From Steroidobacteraceae bacterium (GTDB lineage: Bacteria > Pseudomonadota > Gammaproteobacteria > Steroidobacterales > Steroidobacteraceae), in contig JAFMKA010000006.1 in assembly GCA_017853175.1 (NCBI GenBank), positions 1-53,265 of the forward strand: a stretch of 53,265 nucleotides of DNA, written 5' to 3'. The position numbers and the translations under genes were made by a program. Below, one piece after another: positions 17,451-25,889 of this stretch (the first letter of the stretch is position 1; every line of letters begins with the position of its first letter). Below the pieces are notes generated by a model that did not search any database, was not told the DNA's origin, and saw only the letters and a list, made by a program, of their open reading frames with translations.

Positions 17451-17474
17451 AATGTTTTAATACATTAAAACATT
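17451..17474. promoter_or_regulatory. Perfect 11-bp-arm palindrome, candidate YerC operator
   Basis: AATGTTTTAAT and ATTAAAACATT flank a two-base centre (AC) with no mismatch. AT-rich perfect symmetry covering the -10 of the yerC-his promoter is what a dimeric helix-turn-helix repressor encoded by the adjacent gene would bind. The site is about 25 bp from the -35 of the divergent metX promoter, so effects on metX are possible but less likely. Confidence 0.7.
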
Positions 17475-17490
17475 GTAGCAATTCTGGCAA
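17462..17490 (-). promoter_or_regulatory. Sigma-70 promoter of the yerC-his operon
   Basis: On the minus strand, TTGCCA (17485-17490), 17 bases, TAATGT (17462-17467). The spacing is ideal and the -10 lies inside the palindrome at 17451-17474. Transcription would start near 17455, about 34 bp before the yerC ATG. Confidence 0.6.
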
Positions 17491-17498
17491 CCGGCTCG

Positions 17499-17528
17499 TT
17501 GACTCCTTGTACGGTCGCGGCGTAATAT
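17499..17528 (+). promoter_or_regulatory. Sigma-70 promoter of the SAM riboswitch-metX-metB transcript
   Basis: TTGACT (17499-17504), 18 bases, TAATAT (17523-17528). The expected start, seven bases after the -10, is 17535, exactly the first base of the P1 helix of the SAM riboswitch. That agreement supports both calls. Confidence 0.75.
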
Positions 17529-17534
17529 TCGCGT

Positions 17535-17650
17535 GTTCATCGAGACCGGCTGAGGGAAAGGCCCGAAGAAGCCGGGGCAACCGCCAGAGCCGCCAGCTCT
17601 GGGCAAGGTGCCAACTCCGCGCCACTCCCTCTGGGAGGCGTCAGATGAGC
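17535..17650 (+). ncRNA. SAM-I (S-box) riboswitch upstream of metX
   Basis: The conserved S-box core is present in order: a GAGACC-GGCTGAGGGA-type P2 region, GGCCCGAAGAAGCC, GGGCAACC, a P3 hairpin (17584-17590 with 17596-17602), AAGGTGCCAACTCC, a P4 hairpin (CTCCC at 17625-17629, GGGAG at 17633-17637) and the closing AGATGAGC. P1 pairs GTTCATC (17535-17541) with GATGAGC (17644-17650). No T-tract follows. The metX Shine-Dalgarno lies only seven bases beyond P1, so ligand binding probably blocks translation rather than transcription. Confidence 0.92.
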
Positions 17651-17665
17651 GGTCTTGAGGCAAAC

Positions 17666-18715
17666 ATGACACGTTCTACCGACCACAATCCGGGGCTTAC
17701 TCAGTCGGCGTTAGAGAACGTCGATGCCGATTCAAACTGCCACGAGGGCATTTTGGAAATTGGCGAGGCGCTCCGGTTACACCATGGTGGGGTGCTCGAA
17801 GCCGCTCGAATCGGGTGGCGACTCACCGGTCCTCATAAGGGGCCCGTCATGGTGGCCATGGGCGGCATCTCGGCTCATCGACGCGTATGGTCCAGCCGCT
17901 CGGACGACACGAGCACGGGATGGTGGTCGGAAATCGTCGGGCCGGGTCGCGCTATACCCTCAGAAAAATTTCGGATCCTGTCATTCGATTATCTCGGCGG
18001 CAGTGGTGAGACCAGCGGCCCGAGCGGCGGTCAGTCGTTTCCGTCGGTGTCGACCTATGATCAGGCCGAGATTCTTCGGCGCTTGCTCGATCATCTTCAA
18101 ATAAAGATTCTCGATACGATCATCGGTGCGTCGTATGGCGGCATGGTCGCCTTGGCGTTCGCCGAGCGATATCCCGATCGAGTGGCGAGTCTGGTCGTCA
18201 TTAGCGCGGCCGACTGGGCGAGCCCGATGTCTACCGCATGGCGGAGCGTGCAACGTCGGGTGGTGCGTTTTAGCATCGAAGCAGGAAGACCCCAACAAGG
18301 CCTCGAGTTGGCTCGAGCGCTCGCCATGGCGACCTATCGAAGTACCGAAGAATTTTCGACGAGATTTTCCCGTGCGCCGCAGCGTCGTGATGGACGCTTC
18401 GTCTTTCCGGTCGAGGACTATTTGATGGCCCGGGGCGCAGACTACGTTCGTCGCTATCAGCCGGATTCGTTTTTGACGCTCTCGGAGTCCATCGATCTGC
18501 ATCATGTCGAGGCAGCTCAAGTAACCGTTCCGGTCACTGCCATTGCCGTGCTCGAAGACCAGCTCGTGCCCGTGAGTGACATGCGATCGATGTGTGAGCG
18601 GTTACCCAAGGCTCGTCTTTATGAGATTTCGTCGGTTTTCGGGCACGATGCTTTCCTAAAGGAAGGCGAGGCTCTACGCAAAATTTTCAACGCGGTACTC
18701 CCACGGACGCACTGA
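17666..18715 (+). CDS. metX: Homoserine O-acyltransferase, MetX family
   Basis: A 349-residue alpha/beta hydrolase that activates homoserine with an acetyl or succinyl group for methionine synthesis. The nucleophile is Ser156 in GASYGGM; Asp298 (VLEDQLVP) and His327 (GHDAFLKEGE) complete the triad. The ATG at 17666 is chosen because it follows TTGAGG by 5 bp. An in-frame ATG at 17645 lies inside the riboswitch P1 helix and is part of its conserved sequence. Acyl donor cannot be assigned with certainty; MetX-type enzymes in related gammaproteobacteria can be succinyltransferases. Co-transcribed with metB. Confidence 0.9.
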   Translation: MTRSTDHNPGLTQSALENVDADSNCHEGILEIGEALRLHHGGVLEAARIGWRLTGPHKGPVMVAMGGISAHRRVWSSRSDDTSTGWWSEIVGPGRAIPSEKFRILSFDYLGGSGETSGPSGGQSFPSVSTYDQAEILRRLLDHLQIKILDTIIGASYGGMVALAFAERYPDRVASLVVISAADWASPMSTAWRSVQRRVVRFSIEAGRPQQGLELARALAMATYRSTEEFSTRFSRAPQRRDGRFVFPVEDYLMARGADYVRRYQPDSFLTLSESIDLHHVEAAQVTVPVTAIAVLEDQLVPVSDMRSMCERLPKARLYEISSVFGHDAFLKEGEALRKIFNAVLPRTH

Positions 18716-18738
18716 GATTCGTTTGGAGTCGAACCAGT

Positions 18739-19896
18739 ATGACCAGTAAGAAGGATCCTAAGACCTTGGCTGTACGCGCCGGTCTCGAAACCGATCGTAC
18801 GACGGGTGCAGTCGTCCCTCCGATCCATCTCAGCTCGACCTATACCTTTCCGAGGTTCGGCGAGAAAGGTCGTTACGACTACTCTCGGTCGGGAAACCCC
18901 ACGCGCGATCTCCTGGCAGAGGCCTTAAACGACTTGGAAGGCGGGCAAGGAGCGGTAATCACGGGTTCGGGCATGGGCGCCATCGCCCTCGTGGGTCAAT
19001 TACTTCCGCGCGGTTCGCGAATCGTGGCGCCACACGATTGTTACGGCGGCACGTTCCGTTTGTTTTCCGCCTGGCATCGGCGCGGCGATTTCGTCGTCGA
19101 GTTCGTGAATTTTGCAGATCATCAGACCTGGCGCGCCGCGCTGCTTAAGCCGGCGGCGCTCTGTTGGATCGAAACGCCAAGTAATCCGTTACTGCGCATC
19201 ACAGATATTGAAGCGGTTGCGGAATTGGCGCGCGCAGCCGGAGCGCTGGTCGCGGTCGACAATACGTTCTTGTCACCGGCACTGCAGAATCCCCTGCAAC
19301 TCGGCGCCGATCTCGTCGTGCACTCGACGACAAAATACATCAACGGTCATAGCGACGTAGTCGGCGGTGCTGTGATCGCAGCAAAATCTGACACCGCGCA
19401 ACAGCTCGCATGGTGGGCGAATGCGCTTGGAATGACCGGCTCGGCCTTCGACAGCTTCTTGACTTTGCGCGGGTTGCGCACCCTGCATGCGCGGATGGCC
19501 GTGCATGAGTCGAACGCCAACGCGCTCGCAAATTGGCTTGCCGCACAGGCCGGAATTCAAAAAATTTATTACCCCGGACTCACCTCACACCCGGGGCACG
19601 AGTTGGCGCGACGTCAGCAACGAGGCTTCGGATCCATCCTGACGCTAGAACTAAAAGGCGGTACGCCGGCAGTCGAGCGATTCGTGTCTTCCCTAGAGTT
19701 GTTTTCTCTCGCCGAGTCGCTGGGTGGCGTGGAGAGTCTGATCGCACATCCGGCAACCATGACCCATGCGGCCATGGATCCCGAGGCCCGTGCCGCAGCG
19801 GGTTTGGTTGACGGGCTCCTGCGTCTATCGATTGGGATCGAAGCCGAAGCGGATCTCAGACACGACCTTGAGCAAGGACTCAAGGCAATCCGCTGA
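18739..19896 (+). CDS. metB: Cystathionine gamma-synthase / O-acylhomoserine (thiol)-lyase
   Basis: A 385-residue PLP enzyme of the Cys/Met metabolism family. It shows YDYSRSGNPTRDLLAEAL, GSGMGAIALVGQLL, IETPSNPLLRITDI, VDNTFLSPALQNPL and the PLP-binding Lys199 in HSTTKYINGHSD. It condenses the acylhomoserine made by MetX with cysteine (or a thiol). It lies 23 bp after metX on the riboswitch-controlled transcript. Choice between MetB and MetZ activity is by context only. Its end converges on leuB with a 7-bp gap and no terminator in between. Confidence 0.9.
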   Translation: MTSKKDPKTLAVRAGLETDRTTGAVVPPIHLSSTYTFPRFGEKGRYDYSRSGNPTRDLLAEALNDLEGGQGAVITGSGMGAIALVGQLLPRGSRIVAPHDCYGGTFRLFSAWHRRGDFVVEFVNFADHQTWRAALLKPAALCWIETPSNPLLRITDIEAVAELARAAGALVAVDNTFLSPALQNPLQLGADLVVHSTTKYINGHSDVVGGAVIAAKSDTAQQLAWWANALGMTGSAFDSFLTLRGLRTLHARMAVHESNANALANWLAAQAGIQKIYYPGLTSHPGHELARRQQRGFGSILTLELKGGTPAVERFVSSLELFSLAESLGGVESLIAHPATMTHAAMDPEARAAAGLVDGLLRLSIGIEAEADLRHDLEQGLKAIR

Positions 19897-19903
19897 GCCT
19901 CGA

Positions 19904-20959
19904 CTAGAGCGCCGCGAGCACAGCGTCGCCCATGGCGCGTGTCGAGAGCGCTTCGTCCGCCGATGTGCTGATGTCTGCGGTGCGCGCCCCGCCTTCGAGA
20001 GCACGAGCTACGGCGGCTTCGATCGCTTTAGCCTCCGGCTCGAGATGTAGCGAGTGACGCATCAGTAGTGCCGCGCTCAAGATCGTGCCGCAAGGGTTCG
20101 CGATACCCCGGCCTGCAATATCCGGTGCGGAGCCGTGAATAGGCTCGTATAGCCCCCGACGGTTGTCTCCCAGGGCGGCTGAGGGCAACACGCCAAGAGA
20201 GCCGGCAAGCATCGCTGCTTCGTCGGTCAGGATATCGCCAAATAAATTCTCGGTGAGAATGACGTCGAAACCACGTGGGTTTCGAATGAGATGCATTGCT
20301 GCAGCGTCGACGAACATGTGTTCGATGGAGACGTCGGGGAATTCATCGCGTATTACGCGCTCAGTGACGACGCGCCAAAGACGAGATGTTTCGAGCACAT
20401 TTGATTTGTCGATTTGCGTGATCTTGCCGCGACGTTGTCTCGCGAGTCTCCCCGCGATGCGGGTGACCCGCTCGATCTCGAAATCCGAATAGGCGCATTC
20501 GTCAACGGCTCGACCGGCTTCCTTTAGTTTGCGCCCGAAGTAGATACCGCCGGTGAGTTCGCGAACAAAAAGAAGATCGACGCCCTCGAGGTATTCGGGC
20601 TTGATCGGGGAGGCGTTCACAAGGGCGGGCTGAACCGCAACAGGCCTAAGATTAGCGAAGACACCGAGTTCAGCCCGGAGTCGTAGCAGCGCCGCCTCGG
20701 GACGAACCGGTGCGCTAGGCCCCCACTTGGGGCCGCCAATCGCGCCGAGTAGAACGCCATCGGCCTCAAGACAGGCCTTCAGCGTGTGTTCCGGCAGTCC
20801 GTCGTTGAACTCGTCGATCGCGACGCCACCAAAAGGTAATTCGTCTAGGGTGAAGTCGTGGCCGAATTTTTGGCCTACAGCACGGATGATTCGAATCGCC
20901 TCGGCGATGACCTCCGGGCCGATACCGTCACCGGCGAGGATGGCGATACGGGCTTTCAT
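19904..20959 (-). CDS. leuB: 3-isopropylmalate dehydrogenase LeuB
   Basis: A 351-residue NAD-dependent enzyme for the third step of leucine synthesis. [20 protein letters not shown] is the family N-terminus and fixes the ATG at 20959. Other marks are [17 protein letters not shown], the [10 protein letters not shown] substrate loop, [13 protein letters not shown], the metal-binding [14 protein letters not shown] and [15 protein letters not shown]. The start overlaps the leuD stop by 4 bp (ATGA). Last gene of the ilvC-leu operon. Confidence 0.97.
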   Translation of the reverse strand: MKARIAILAGDGIGPEVIAEAIRIIRAVGQKFGHDFTLDELPFGGVAIDEFNDGLPEHTLKACLEADGVLLGAIGGPKWGPSAPVRPEAALLRLRAELGVFANLRPVAVQPALVNASPIKPEYLEGVDLLFVRELTGGIYFGRKLKEAGRAVDECAYSDFEIERVTRIAGRLARQRRGKITQIDKSNVLETSRLWRVVTERVIRDEFPDVSIEHMFVDAAAMHLIRNPRGFDVILTENLFGDILTDEAAMLAGSLGVLPSAALGDNRRGLYEPIHGSAPDIAGRGIANPCGTILSAALLMRHSLHLEPEAKAIEAAVARALEGGARTADISTSADEALSTRAMGDAVLAAL

Positions 20960-21534
20960 GCGCGACGTCGTGACTCGTAAGCCTCGATCTCGGAGTTTTT
21001 CGAAAGTAGAAAACCGAGTTCGTCGACGCCATTCATCAAACAAAAACGTGCGAAAGGCTCGATAGAGAAACTGACAGCGGGTCGGGCGGGTACGTTGAGG
21101 GTCGAGGAGGCGAGGTCGATTTCGATTTCCGCACCAGGATGTTCAATCAACCATGAGTGTGTCGACTCATCGACAACGATCGGGAGCAAGCCGTTTTTGA
21201 GAGAGTTATTTTTGAAGATATCGGCGATCTCGGTGCTGATAACCGCTTGGAATCCGAAATCGACCAAGGCCCAGGGTGCATGCTCTCGCGATGAGCCGCA
21301 GCCGATATTCCGACCGGCAACCAGAATGCGACAGCCCGATGCCTCTGGCTTGTTGAGAATGAAATCGGCTCGAGGAGCGCCGTTCGCGTCGTACCGCCAG
21401 TCGGCAAACAAGGCCTTACCCAGGCCATCCTTGGAAGTGGTGGTCAGGAACCGAGCCGGCACGATTTGATCGGTATCGATGTTGCTCGACGGCATAACGA
21501 CGGTTCGAGAGCGAATGCGTGTAATGGGGTTCAT
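20956..21534 (-). CDS. leuD: 3-isopropylmalate dehydratase small subunit LeuD
   Basis: A 192-residue swivelling-domain subunit. It begins with [21 protein letters not shown] and contains the substrate loop [18 protein letters not shown]. It pairs with LeuC to isomerise 2-isopropylmalate to 3-isopropylmalate. Normal length, 9 bp after leuC. Confidence 0.97.
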   Translation of the reverse strand: MNPITRIRSRTVVMPSSNIDTDQIVPARFLTTTSKDGLGKALFADWRYDANGAPRADFILNKPEASGCRILVAGRNIGCGSSREHAPWALVDFGFQAVISTEIADIFKNNSLKNGLLPIVVDESTHSWLIEHPGAEIEIDLASSTLNVPARPAVSFSIEPFARFCLMNGVDELGFLLSKNSEIEAYESRRRA

Positions 21535-21543
21535 ATCGAGTAC

Positions 21544-22953
21544 TCAGGCGTTCAGAAATTGACGAGGGTCAGCGACGCGACCGAGCACGGCAGAGGCCGC
21601 CGCCGTTTCGGGGCTCGCAAGTAAGGTTCGCGCCCCCACGCCTTGACGACCTTCGAAGTTTCGATTGCTGGTGCTGACGGAATATTCTCCCTTGCCTACC
21701 GTGTCGCCGTTCATGCCTAAGCACATCGAGCAACCAGACTCGCGCCACTCTGCGCCAGCTTCTTTGAAGATCTCGGCGAGACCCTCAGCTTCTGCGAGAC
21801 GTTTGACTTCTTGAGATCCGGGGACCACCAACATGTGTACGCCCTTGGCGACCTTACGACCGCGCAAAATATTGGCAGCGGCTCTCAAGTCGATGAGTCG
21901 ACCGTTCGTGCAGCTGCCGACGAACACCACGTTGACCGGTGCATCGGCTATCGATTGACCGGACTGGAGTCCCATGTATTTCAACGCGGCATCGAAGACG
22001 GCGTCGCCCGGACGATCTGGAATTCGGCCCGACACCGGAACAACCATCCCCGGGTTGGTCCCGTAGGTCACCATCGGCTCAAGCGTTGAGGCATCGATCT
22101 CGACTACTTTGTCGAACCTTGCGCCGTCATCGGTCGATAGGGTCTTCCAATAGGCGACGGCGGTGTCCCAGGCTTTTCCTTTGGGCGCTCGTGGCGTGTG
22201 TTCGAGATACGCAAACGTGGTCTCATCGGGGGCGATCATGCCCGCTCTGGCGCCCGCTTCGATCGACATATTGCAGATCGTCATGCGCTCATCCATGGAC
22301 ATCGCGCGGATCGCCTCACCTCGGTATTCGAAGACATAGCCGGTACCGCCCGACACACCGACCTTTCCGATGATGGCGAGGATGAGATCTTTCGGCATCA
22401 CGCCACGGGGTAATTTTCCTCGAACCTCGATGGCGCAGGTCTTCGGTTTCTTTTGCAGCAGGCATTGAGTCGCCAGGACGTGACCCACTTCCGTCGTGCC
22501 GATGCCGAAAGCCAAGGCGCCAAATGCGCCGTGCGTCGAGGTATGGCTGTCCCCGCACACGATCGTCTTACCGGGCTGCGTGATGCCAAGCTCGGGACCG
22601 ATGATATGGACGATACCGCGCCTCGAATCTTGTAGGCCGAGTAGCTCGACCCCAAACTCGGCGCAGTTTTTTTCAAGTTGTCGGATCTGCTTCGCAGCGG
22701 ATTCGATAGAAATTGGCGCGCCACCGAACACCTGCTCGGTGCGGGTGGGGGTCGAGTGATCCATGGTCGCCAAGGTGAGATCGGGTCGACGAACCTTTAG
22801 GCCACGCTCACGCAGTAGGGTGAACGCCTGGGGGGAGGTCACCTCGTGGGTTAGATGCAAATCGATGAAAATGACGGCCGGCGTATCGGCAGTCTGAGGT
22901 GTCACCTCGTGCGCCGCCCAGACCTTCTCGAACATTGTTTTGGGTGCAGACAT
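21544..22953 (-). CDS. leuC: 3-isopropylmalate dehydratase large subunit LeuC
   Basis: A 469-residue aconitase-family subunit. The three 4Fe-4S cysteines are in FVGSCTNGR and [11 protein letters not shown]-like sequence (here [13 protein letters not shown]). The segment [19 protein letters not shown] is also typical. It works with LeuD. The ATG at 22951-22953 follows AAGGAAAAAG on the minus strand. Confidence 0.97.
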   Translation of the reverse strand: MSAPKTMFEKVWAAHEVTPQTADTPAVIFIDLHLTHEVTSPQAFTLLRERGLKVRRPDLTLATMDHSTPTRTEQVFGGAPISIESAAKQIRQLEKNCAEFGVELLGLQDSRRGIVHIIGPELGITQPGKTIVCGDSHTSTHGAFGALAFGIGTTEVGHVLATQCLLQKKPKTCAIEVRGKLPRGVMPKDLILAIIGKVGVSGGTGYVFEYRGEAIRAMSMDERMTICNMSIEAGARAGMIAPDETTFAYLEHTPRAPKGKAWDTAVAYWKTLSTDDGARFDKVVEIDASTLEPMVTYGTNPGMVVPVSGRIPDRPGDAVFDAALKYMGLQSGQSIADAPVNVVFVGSCTNGRLIDLRAAANILRGRKVAKGVHMLVVPGSQEVKRLAEAEGLAEIFKEAGAEWRESGCSMCLGMNGDTVGKGEYSVSTSNRNFEGRQGVGARTLLASPETAAASAVLGRVADPRQFLNA

Positions 22954-22983
22954 CGTTCTTTTTCCTTGAAATCTACGCGGTGA

Positions 22984-24522
22984 TCAGGCGGCTGCCTGCG
23001 CTCGCTGTGATTGCTCGATCCGATTGATCACCTCGAGAAAGGCGCGTGTCGCAGATTCGACGATATCGGTCGTTGCGCTCGCCCCGCGATAGCTTCGCCC
23101 GTTGAAGTTGACGTAGACGACTGCTTCGCCTTGCGCGTCCTCACCTTCAGTCAAGCTGCGCAGCTCGAACTTCTGCAAGGCGGGTCGAATGCCCGTGGCG
23201 TCTTCGATAGCTTTGAACGCCGCGTCCACCGGACCGTCTCCAATGGCATCGCGCTCGATGCGTGCGCCGTCAACGTGAAGCAGCGCAACCGTGGCCTTTC
23301 CACCGCCATCGACTTCCGAATTAGTGCGTAACGCGGCGAGACTCCACGGACCAGAGTCCGTGCCCTCGGCGCGCAATACCAGCGCCTCGATATCGCCATC
23401 GAACAGTTCTTTCTTTTTGTCGGCGAGCGCTTTGAATTCGGTGAATACCCGCTCGAATTCTTTCTCTTCGAGCTCGAATCCGAGTTCTTTGACGCGCTCA
23501 CGCAGCGCATGACGCCCGCTGTGCTTTCCGAGCACGAGGCTGGAGCGCGCAAGACCGACGTCCTGAGGACGCATGATCTCGTAGGTGCTCGCGTGCTTCA
23601 GCATGCCGTGCTGATGGATTCCAGATTCGTGAGCGAATGCATTTTCACCAACAACCGCCTTGTTTCGTGGAATTGGCATACCGGTGATGCTCGCGACGAG
23701 GCGTGAGGCAGGGTAGAGGCGCTGCGAGTTGATGTTGGTCTTCGCGTTGAAAAAGGTTTCGCGAGTTCGGAGTGCCATGACGATTTCTTCGAGCGAGCAG
23801 TTTCCGGCGCGTTCCCCGATACCATTAATGGTGCACTCGATCTGCCGTGCACCCGCGACGACTGCCGTAAGACTATTGGCGACCGCCATTCCGAGATCGT
23901 CGTGGCAGTGGACCGAAAGCCGCGCCTTCTCGATATTGGGGACATTCTTGCGGAGATAACGGAAAAGCTCGGCGAACTCATGGGGCACGGTGTAACCGAC
24001 CGTGTCCGGAATATTCACGGTCGTGGCGCCTGCGTCGATGACGGCCTCGACCACTTGGGCTAAAAACTCAACTTCAGTTCGGGAGGCGTCCTCGGGCGAG
24101 AACTCCACGTCATCGCAAAACTCGCGAGCGATTTTCACACCCTCGACGGCTCGGCGAATGATTTCGTCCTTAGCCATGTTGAGTTTGAATTCTCGGTGGA
24201 TTGCGCTGGTCGCGAGAAACACGTGAATACGTCGTTTCTCGGCGGGGGCGAGTGCCGAGGCAACTTTCTCGATATCCGCGCGATCGCAGCGCGCAAGTCC
24301 ACAAATGATCGGTCCACGAACTTCACGAGCGACCGCATTGACGGCATTCCAATCGCCTTCAGAAGCTGCCGGAAAGCCCGCCTCAATGACATCAACGCCG
24401 AGTTCCGCTAGCGCCTTCGCCACGCGCAGTTTTTCGGCCTGCGTCATGCTGCATCCTGGCGACTGCTCGCCATCACGCAACGTCGTGTCGAAGATCATTA
24501 CTCGATCGGTGTTAGAGGTCAT
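22984..24522 (-). CDS. leuA: 2-isopropylmalate synthase LeuA
   Basis: A 512-residue enzyme for the committed step of leucine synthesis. The catalytic barrel begins VMIFDTTLRDGEQSPGCSM and shows VHCHDDLGMAVANSL, ECTINGIGERAGN and NAFAHESGIHQHGML. The C-terminal leucine-binding regulatory domain (about 390-505) contains VDAAFKAIEDATGI and YVNFNGRSYRG. Feedback inhibition by leucine is therefore expected in addition to attenuation of the operon. Confidence 0.97.
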   Translation of the reverse strand: MTSNTDRVMIFDTTLRDGEQSPGCSMTQAEKLRVAKALAELGVDVIEAGFPAASEGDWNAVNAVAREVRGPIICGLARCDRADIEKVASALAPAEKRRIHVFLATSAIHREFKLNMAKDEIIRRAVEGVKIAREFCDDVEFSPEDASRTEVEFLAQVVEAVIDAGATTVNIPDTVGYTVPHEFAELFRYLRKNVPNIEKARLSVHCHDDLGMAVANSLTAVVAGARQIECTINGIGERAGNCSLEEIVMALRTRETFFNAKTNINSQRLYPASRLVASITGMPIPRNKAVVGENAFAHESGIHQHGMLKHASTYEIMRPQDVGLARSSLVLGKHSGRHALRERVKELGFELEEKEFERVFTEFKALADKKKELFDGDIEALVLRAEGTDSGPWSLAALRTNSEVDGGGKATVALLHVDGARIERDAIGDGPVDAAFKAIEDATGIRPALQKFELRSLTEGEDAQGEAVVYVNFNGRSYRGASATTDIVESATRAFLEVINRIEQSQRAQAAA

Positions 24523-24573
24523 GGCAAGGCTACTCCGGCAGATATCCGTATCAACTCGATTGTGTGTTGAGAA

Positions 24574-25563
24574 TCAGCGACCCTGATCGAGCCAAGGCAT
24601 GCGGGCTCGAAGGGCATAGCCCACTTTTTCGATAGGCCGATCGAGGTCTTTTTTCATCATCTTGTCGTAATTGCGACGACCCGTGGCGTTCTCGCGCATC
24701 CACTGCTTGGCAAACTTTCCTTGCTGAATTTCTTTGAGGATCTTGCGCATCTCAGCTTTGGTTCGCGCATTGACCACTCTCGGTCCGCGAGTGAGATCGC
24801 CATATTTGGCCGTTTCGGAAATGAACTTGTGCATCTTCCAGATGCCGCCCTCATGCAAGAGATCGACGATGAGCTTGAGCTCGTGCATACACTCGAAATA
24901 AGCGACTTCGGGTTGATACCCCGCCTCGACGAGTGTTTCGAAACCTTTTACGACGAGCTCGGTTGCACCGCCGCACAGCACGGCTTGTTCGCCGAACAAG
25001 TCAGTTTCGGTTTCTTCGGCAAACGTGGTTTTGAGCACGCCGCCGCGGGTGCCGCCGATGCCGTGCGCGTAGGCAAGCGCCTTGGAAAACGCCTTCTTCG
25101 AAGGATCTTGGAATACCGCCAACAGCGACGGCACGCCGCGCCCTTGCTCGAACTGGCGGCGAACCAAGTCGCCCGGACCCTTCGGAGCGATCAGAACCAC
25201 GTCGAGATCCTTCCGCGGCTTGATTTGCTTGAAATGAATATTGAATCCGTGAGCAAAAAGAAGCGTGGCGCCTTTTTTGATGTGGGGCGCGATGGTTTCG
25301 TAAAGGGCCTTCTGGGCGAGATCGGGCGCCAGCATCGCGATGAGATCGGCGTCTTTGACCGCCGCAGAGGGCAGGGAGACTACCAGCCCATCCTTACGGG
25401 CCTTTTTCCAGCTTTCACCTTTGCGAACGCCAATCACGACGTCGAACCCGCTGTCCTTCAAATTTAAAGCGTGAGCTCGACCCTGACTTCCGTATCCCAG
25501 GACGCAAATGCGCGCTCCGCGGAGGGCCTTTTTGTCGACGTCTTTCTGTCCGTACAACTTCAT
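24574..25563 (-). CDS. ilvC: Ketol-acid reductoisomerase (class I) IlvC
   Basis: A 329-residue class I enzyme shared by the isoleucine and valine pathways. It has the Rossmann motif [36 protein letters not shown] and the metal-binding Asp/Glu of [17 protein letters not shown], with a C-terminal helix set around [19 protein letters not shown]. First structural gene of the ilvC-leuACDB operon, placed behind the leucine attenuator. Its Shine-Dalgarno is GGGAG. No acetolactate synthase gene (ilvBN/ilvGM) is nearby. Confidence 0.97.
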   Translation of the reverse strand: MKLYGQKDVDKKALRGARICVLGYGSQGRAHALNLKDSGFDVVIGVRKGESWKKARKDGLVVSLPSAAVKDADLIAMLAPDLAQKALYETIAPHIKKGATLLFAHGFNIHFKQIKPRKDLDVVLIAPKGPGDLVRRQFEQGRGVPSLLAVFQDPSKKAFSKALAYAHGIGGTRGGVLKTTFAEETETDLFGEQAVLCGGATELVVKGFETLVEAGYQPEVAYFECMHELKLIVDLLHEGGIWKMHKFISETAKYGDLTRGPRVVNARTKAEMRKILKEIQQGKFAKQWMRENATGRRNYDKMMKKDLDRPIEKVGYALRARMPWLDQGR

Positions 25564-25611
25564 CTCTGCTACTCCCGTTCCTTATCTAGAAACAATTGAA
25601 TGTCCGAAAGT

Positions 25612-25647
25612 AAAAAAACCCCGCATCGGCGTGGTGCCGGTGCGGGG
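25612..25647 (-). terminator. Attenuator terminator before ilvC
   Basis: On the minus strand CCCCGCA and TGCGGGG (25641-25647 and 25619-25625) close a hairpin with an inner CGGC/GCCG pair, followed by seven T residues (25618-25612). It lies 48 bp upstream of ilvC and downstream of the leader peptide, so it is the terminator arm (segments 3 and 4) of an attenuator. Confidence 0.9.
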
Positions 25648-25685
25648 TTTTGGTTTGACTCTTCGTTCGCTTTAGGTTTCTGGCT

Positions 25686-25811
25686 TCAGGCCAAAAATCT
25701 TGAGAACAACCCGCTCCGGCCACCCAAGGCGGGTAGCACTAGCCCTAGCGATAGAAGGCCCGAGGCAGCGGCCTGGAGGGCAATCGTCGAGGTATGGGAA
25801 GCGCGAAACAT
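25686..25811 (-). CDS. leuL: leu operon leader peptide
   Basis: A 41-codon frame ending 38 bp before the terminator hairpin. Codons 19-26 read CTT-CTA-TCG-CTA-GGG-CTA-GTG-CTA: five leucines in eight codons, four of them CTA, a codon rarely used elsewhere in this window. E. coli leuL also uses clustered CTA codons. Further Leu codons (TTG) are at 29, 35 and 40. The ATG at 25809-25811 has no clear Shine-Dalgarno and coincides with the predicted transcription start, so the message may be leaderless; a start further upstream in the same frame is also open. Confidence 0.75.
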   Translation of the reverse strand: MFRASHTSTIALQAAASGLLSLGLVLPALGGRSGLFSRFLA

Positions 25812-25817
25812 CGGCCA

Positions 25818-25847
25818 ATACGACCATGCGCCGTGGGTTTTTGTCAA
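25818..25847 (-). promoter_or_regulatory. Sigma-70 promoter of the leader-ilvC-leu transcript
   Basis: On the minus strand, TTGACA (25842-25847) is a perfect -35, then 18 bases, then TCGTAT (25818-25823) as a weak -10. The predicted start is about 25811, the A of the leader-peptide ATG. It is divergent from the aminopeptidase gene, whose ATG is at 25890. Confidence 0.55.
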
Positions 25848-25889
25848 CGTGTCCAGTGTCCGTCGCCCATTTCCGGATAACATCGTCCG

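Larger units (their letters stand above)
25612..25811 (-). promoter_or_regulatory. Leucine-responsive transcription attenuator (leader region) of ilvC-leuACDB
   Basis: All four segments of a classical attenuator can be drawn. Segment 1 (25729-25734) pairs with segment 2 (25709-25714), ACCCGC with GCGGGT. Segment 2, extended (25710-25719), pairs with segment 3 (25637-25646), CCGGAGCGGG with CCCGCACCGG, 9 of 10 pairs. Segments 3 and 4 form the terminator. Segment 1 begins in the last CTA of a cluster of Leu codons in the leader peptide. A ribosome stalled there for lack of charged tRNA-Leu would hide segment 1, free segment 2 and stop the terminator forming. Confidence 0.85.

Noticed and set aside
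17645-17647. In-frame ATG as the metX start
   Set aside because: It lies inside the conserved AGATGAG strand of the riboswitch P1 helix; the ATG at 17666 has a better-placed Shine-Dalgarno (TTGAGG) and leaves the aptamer intact.
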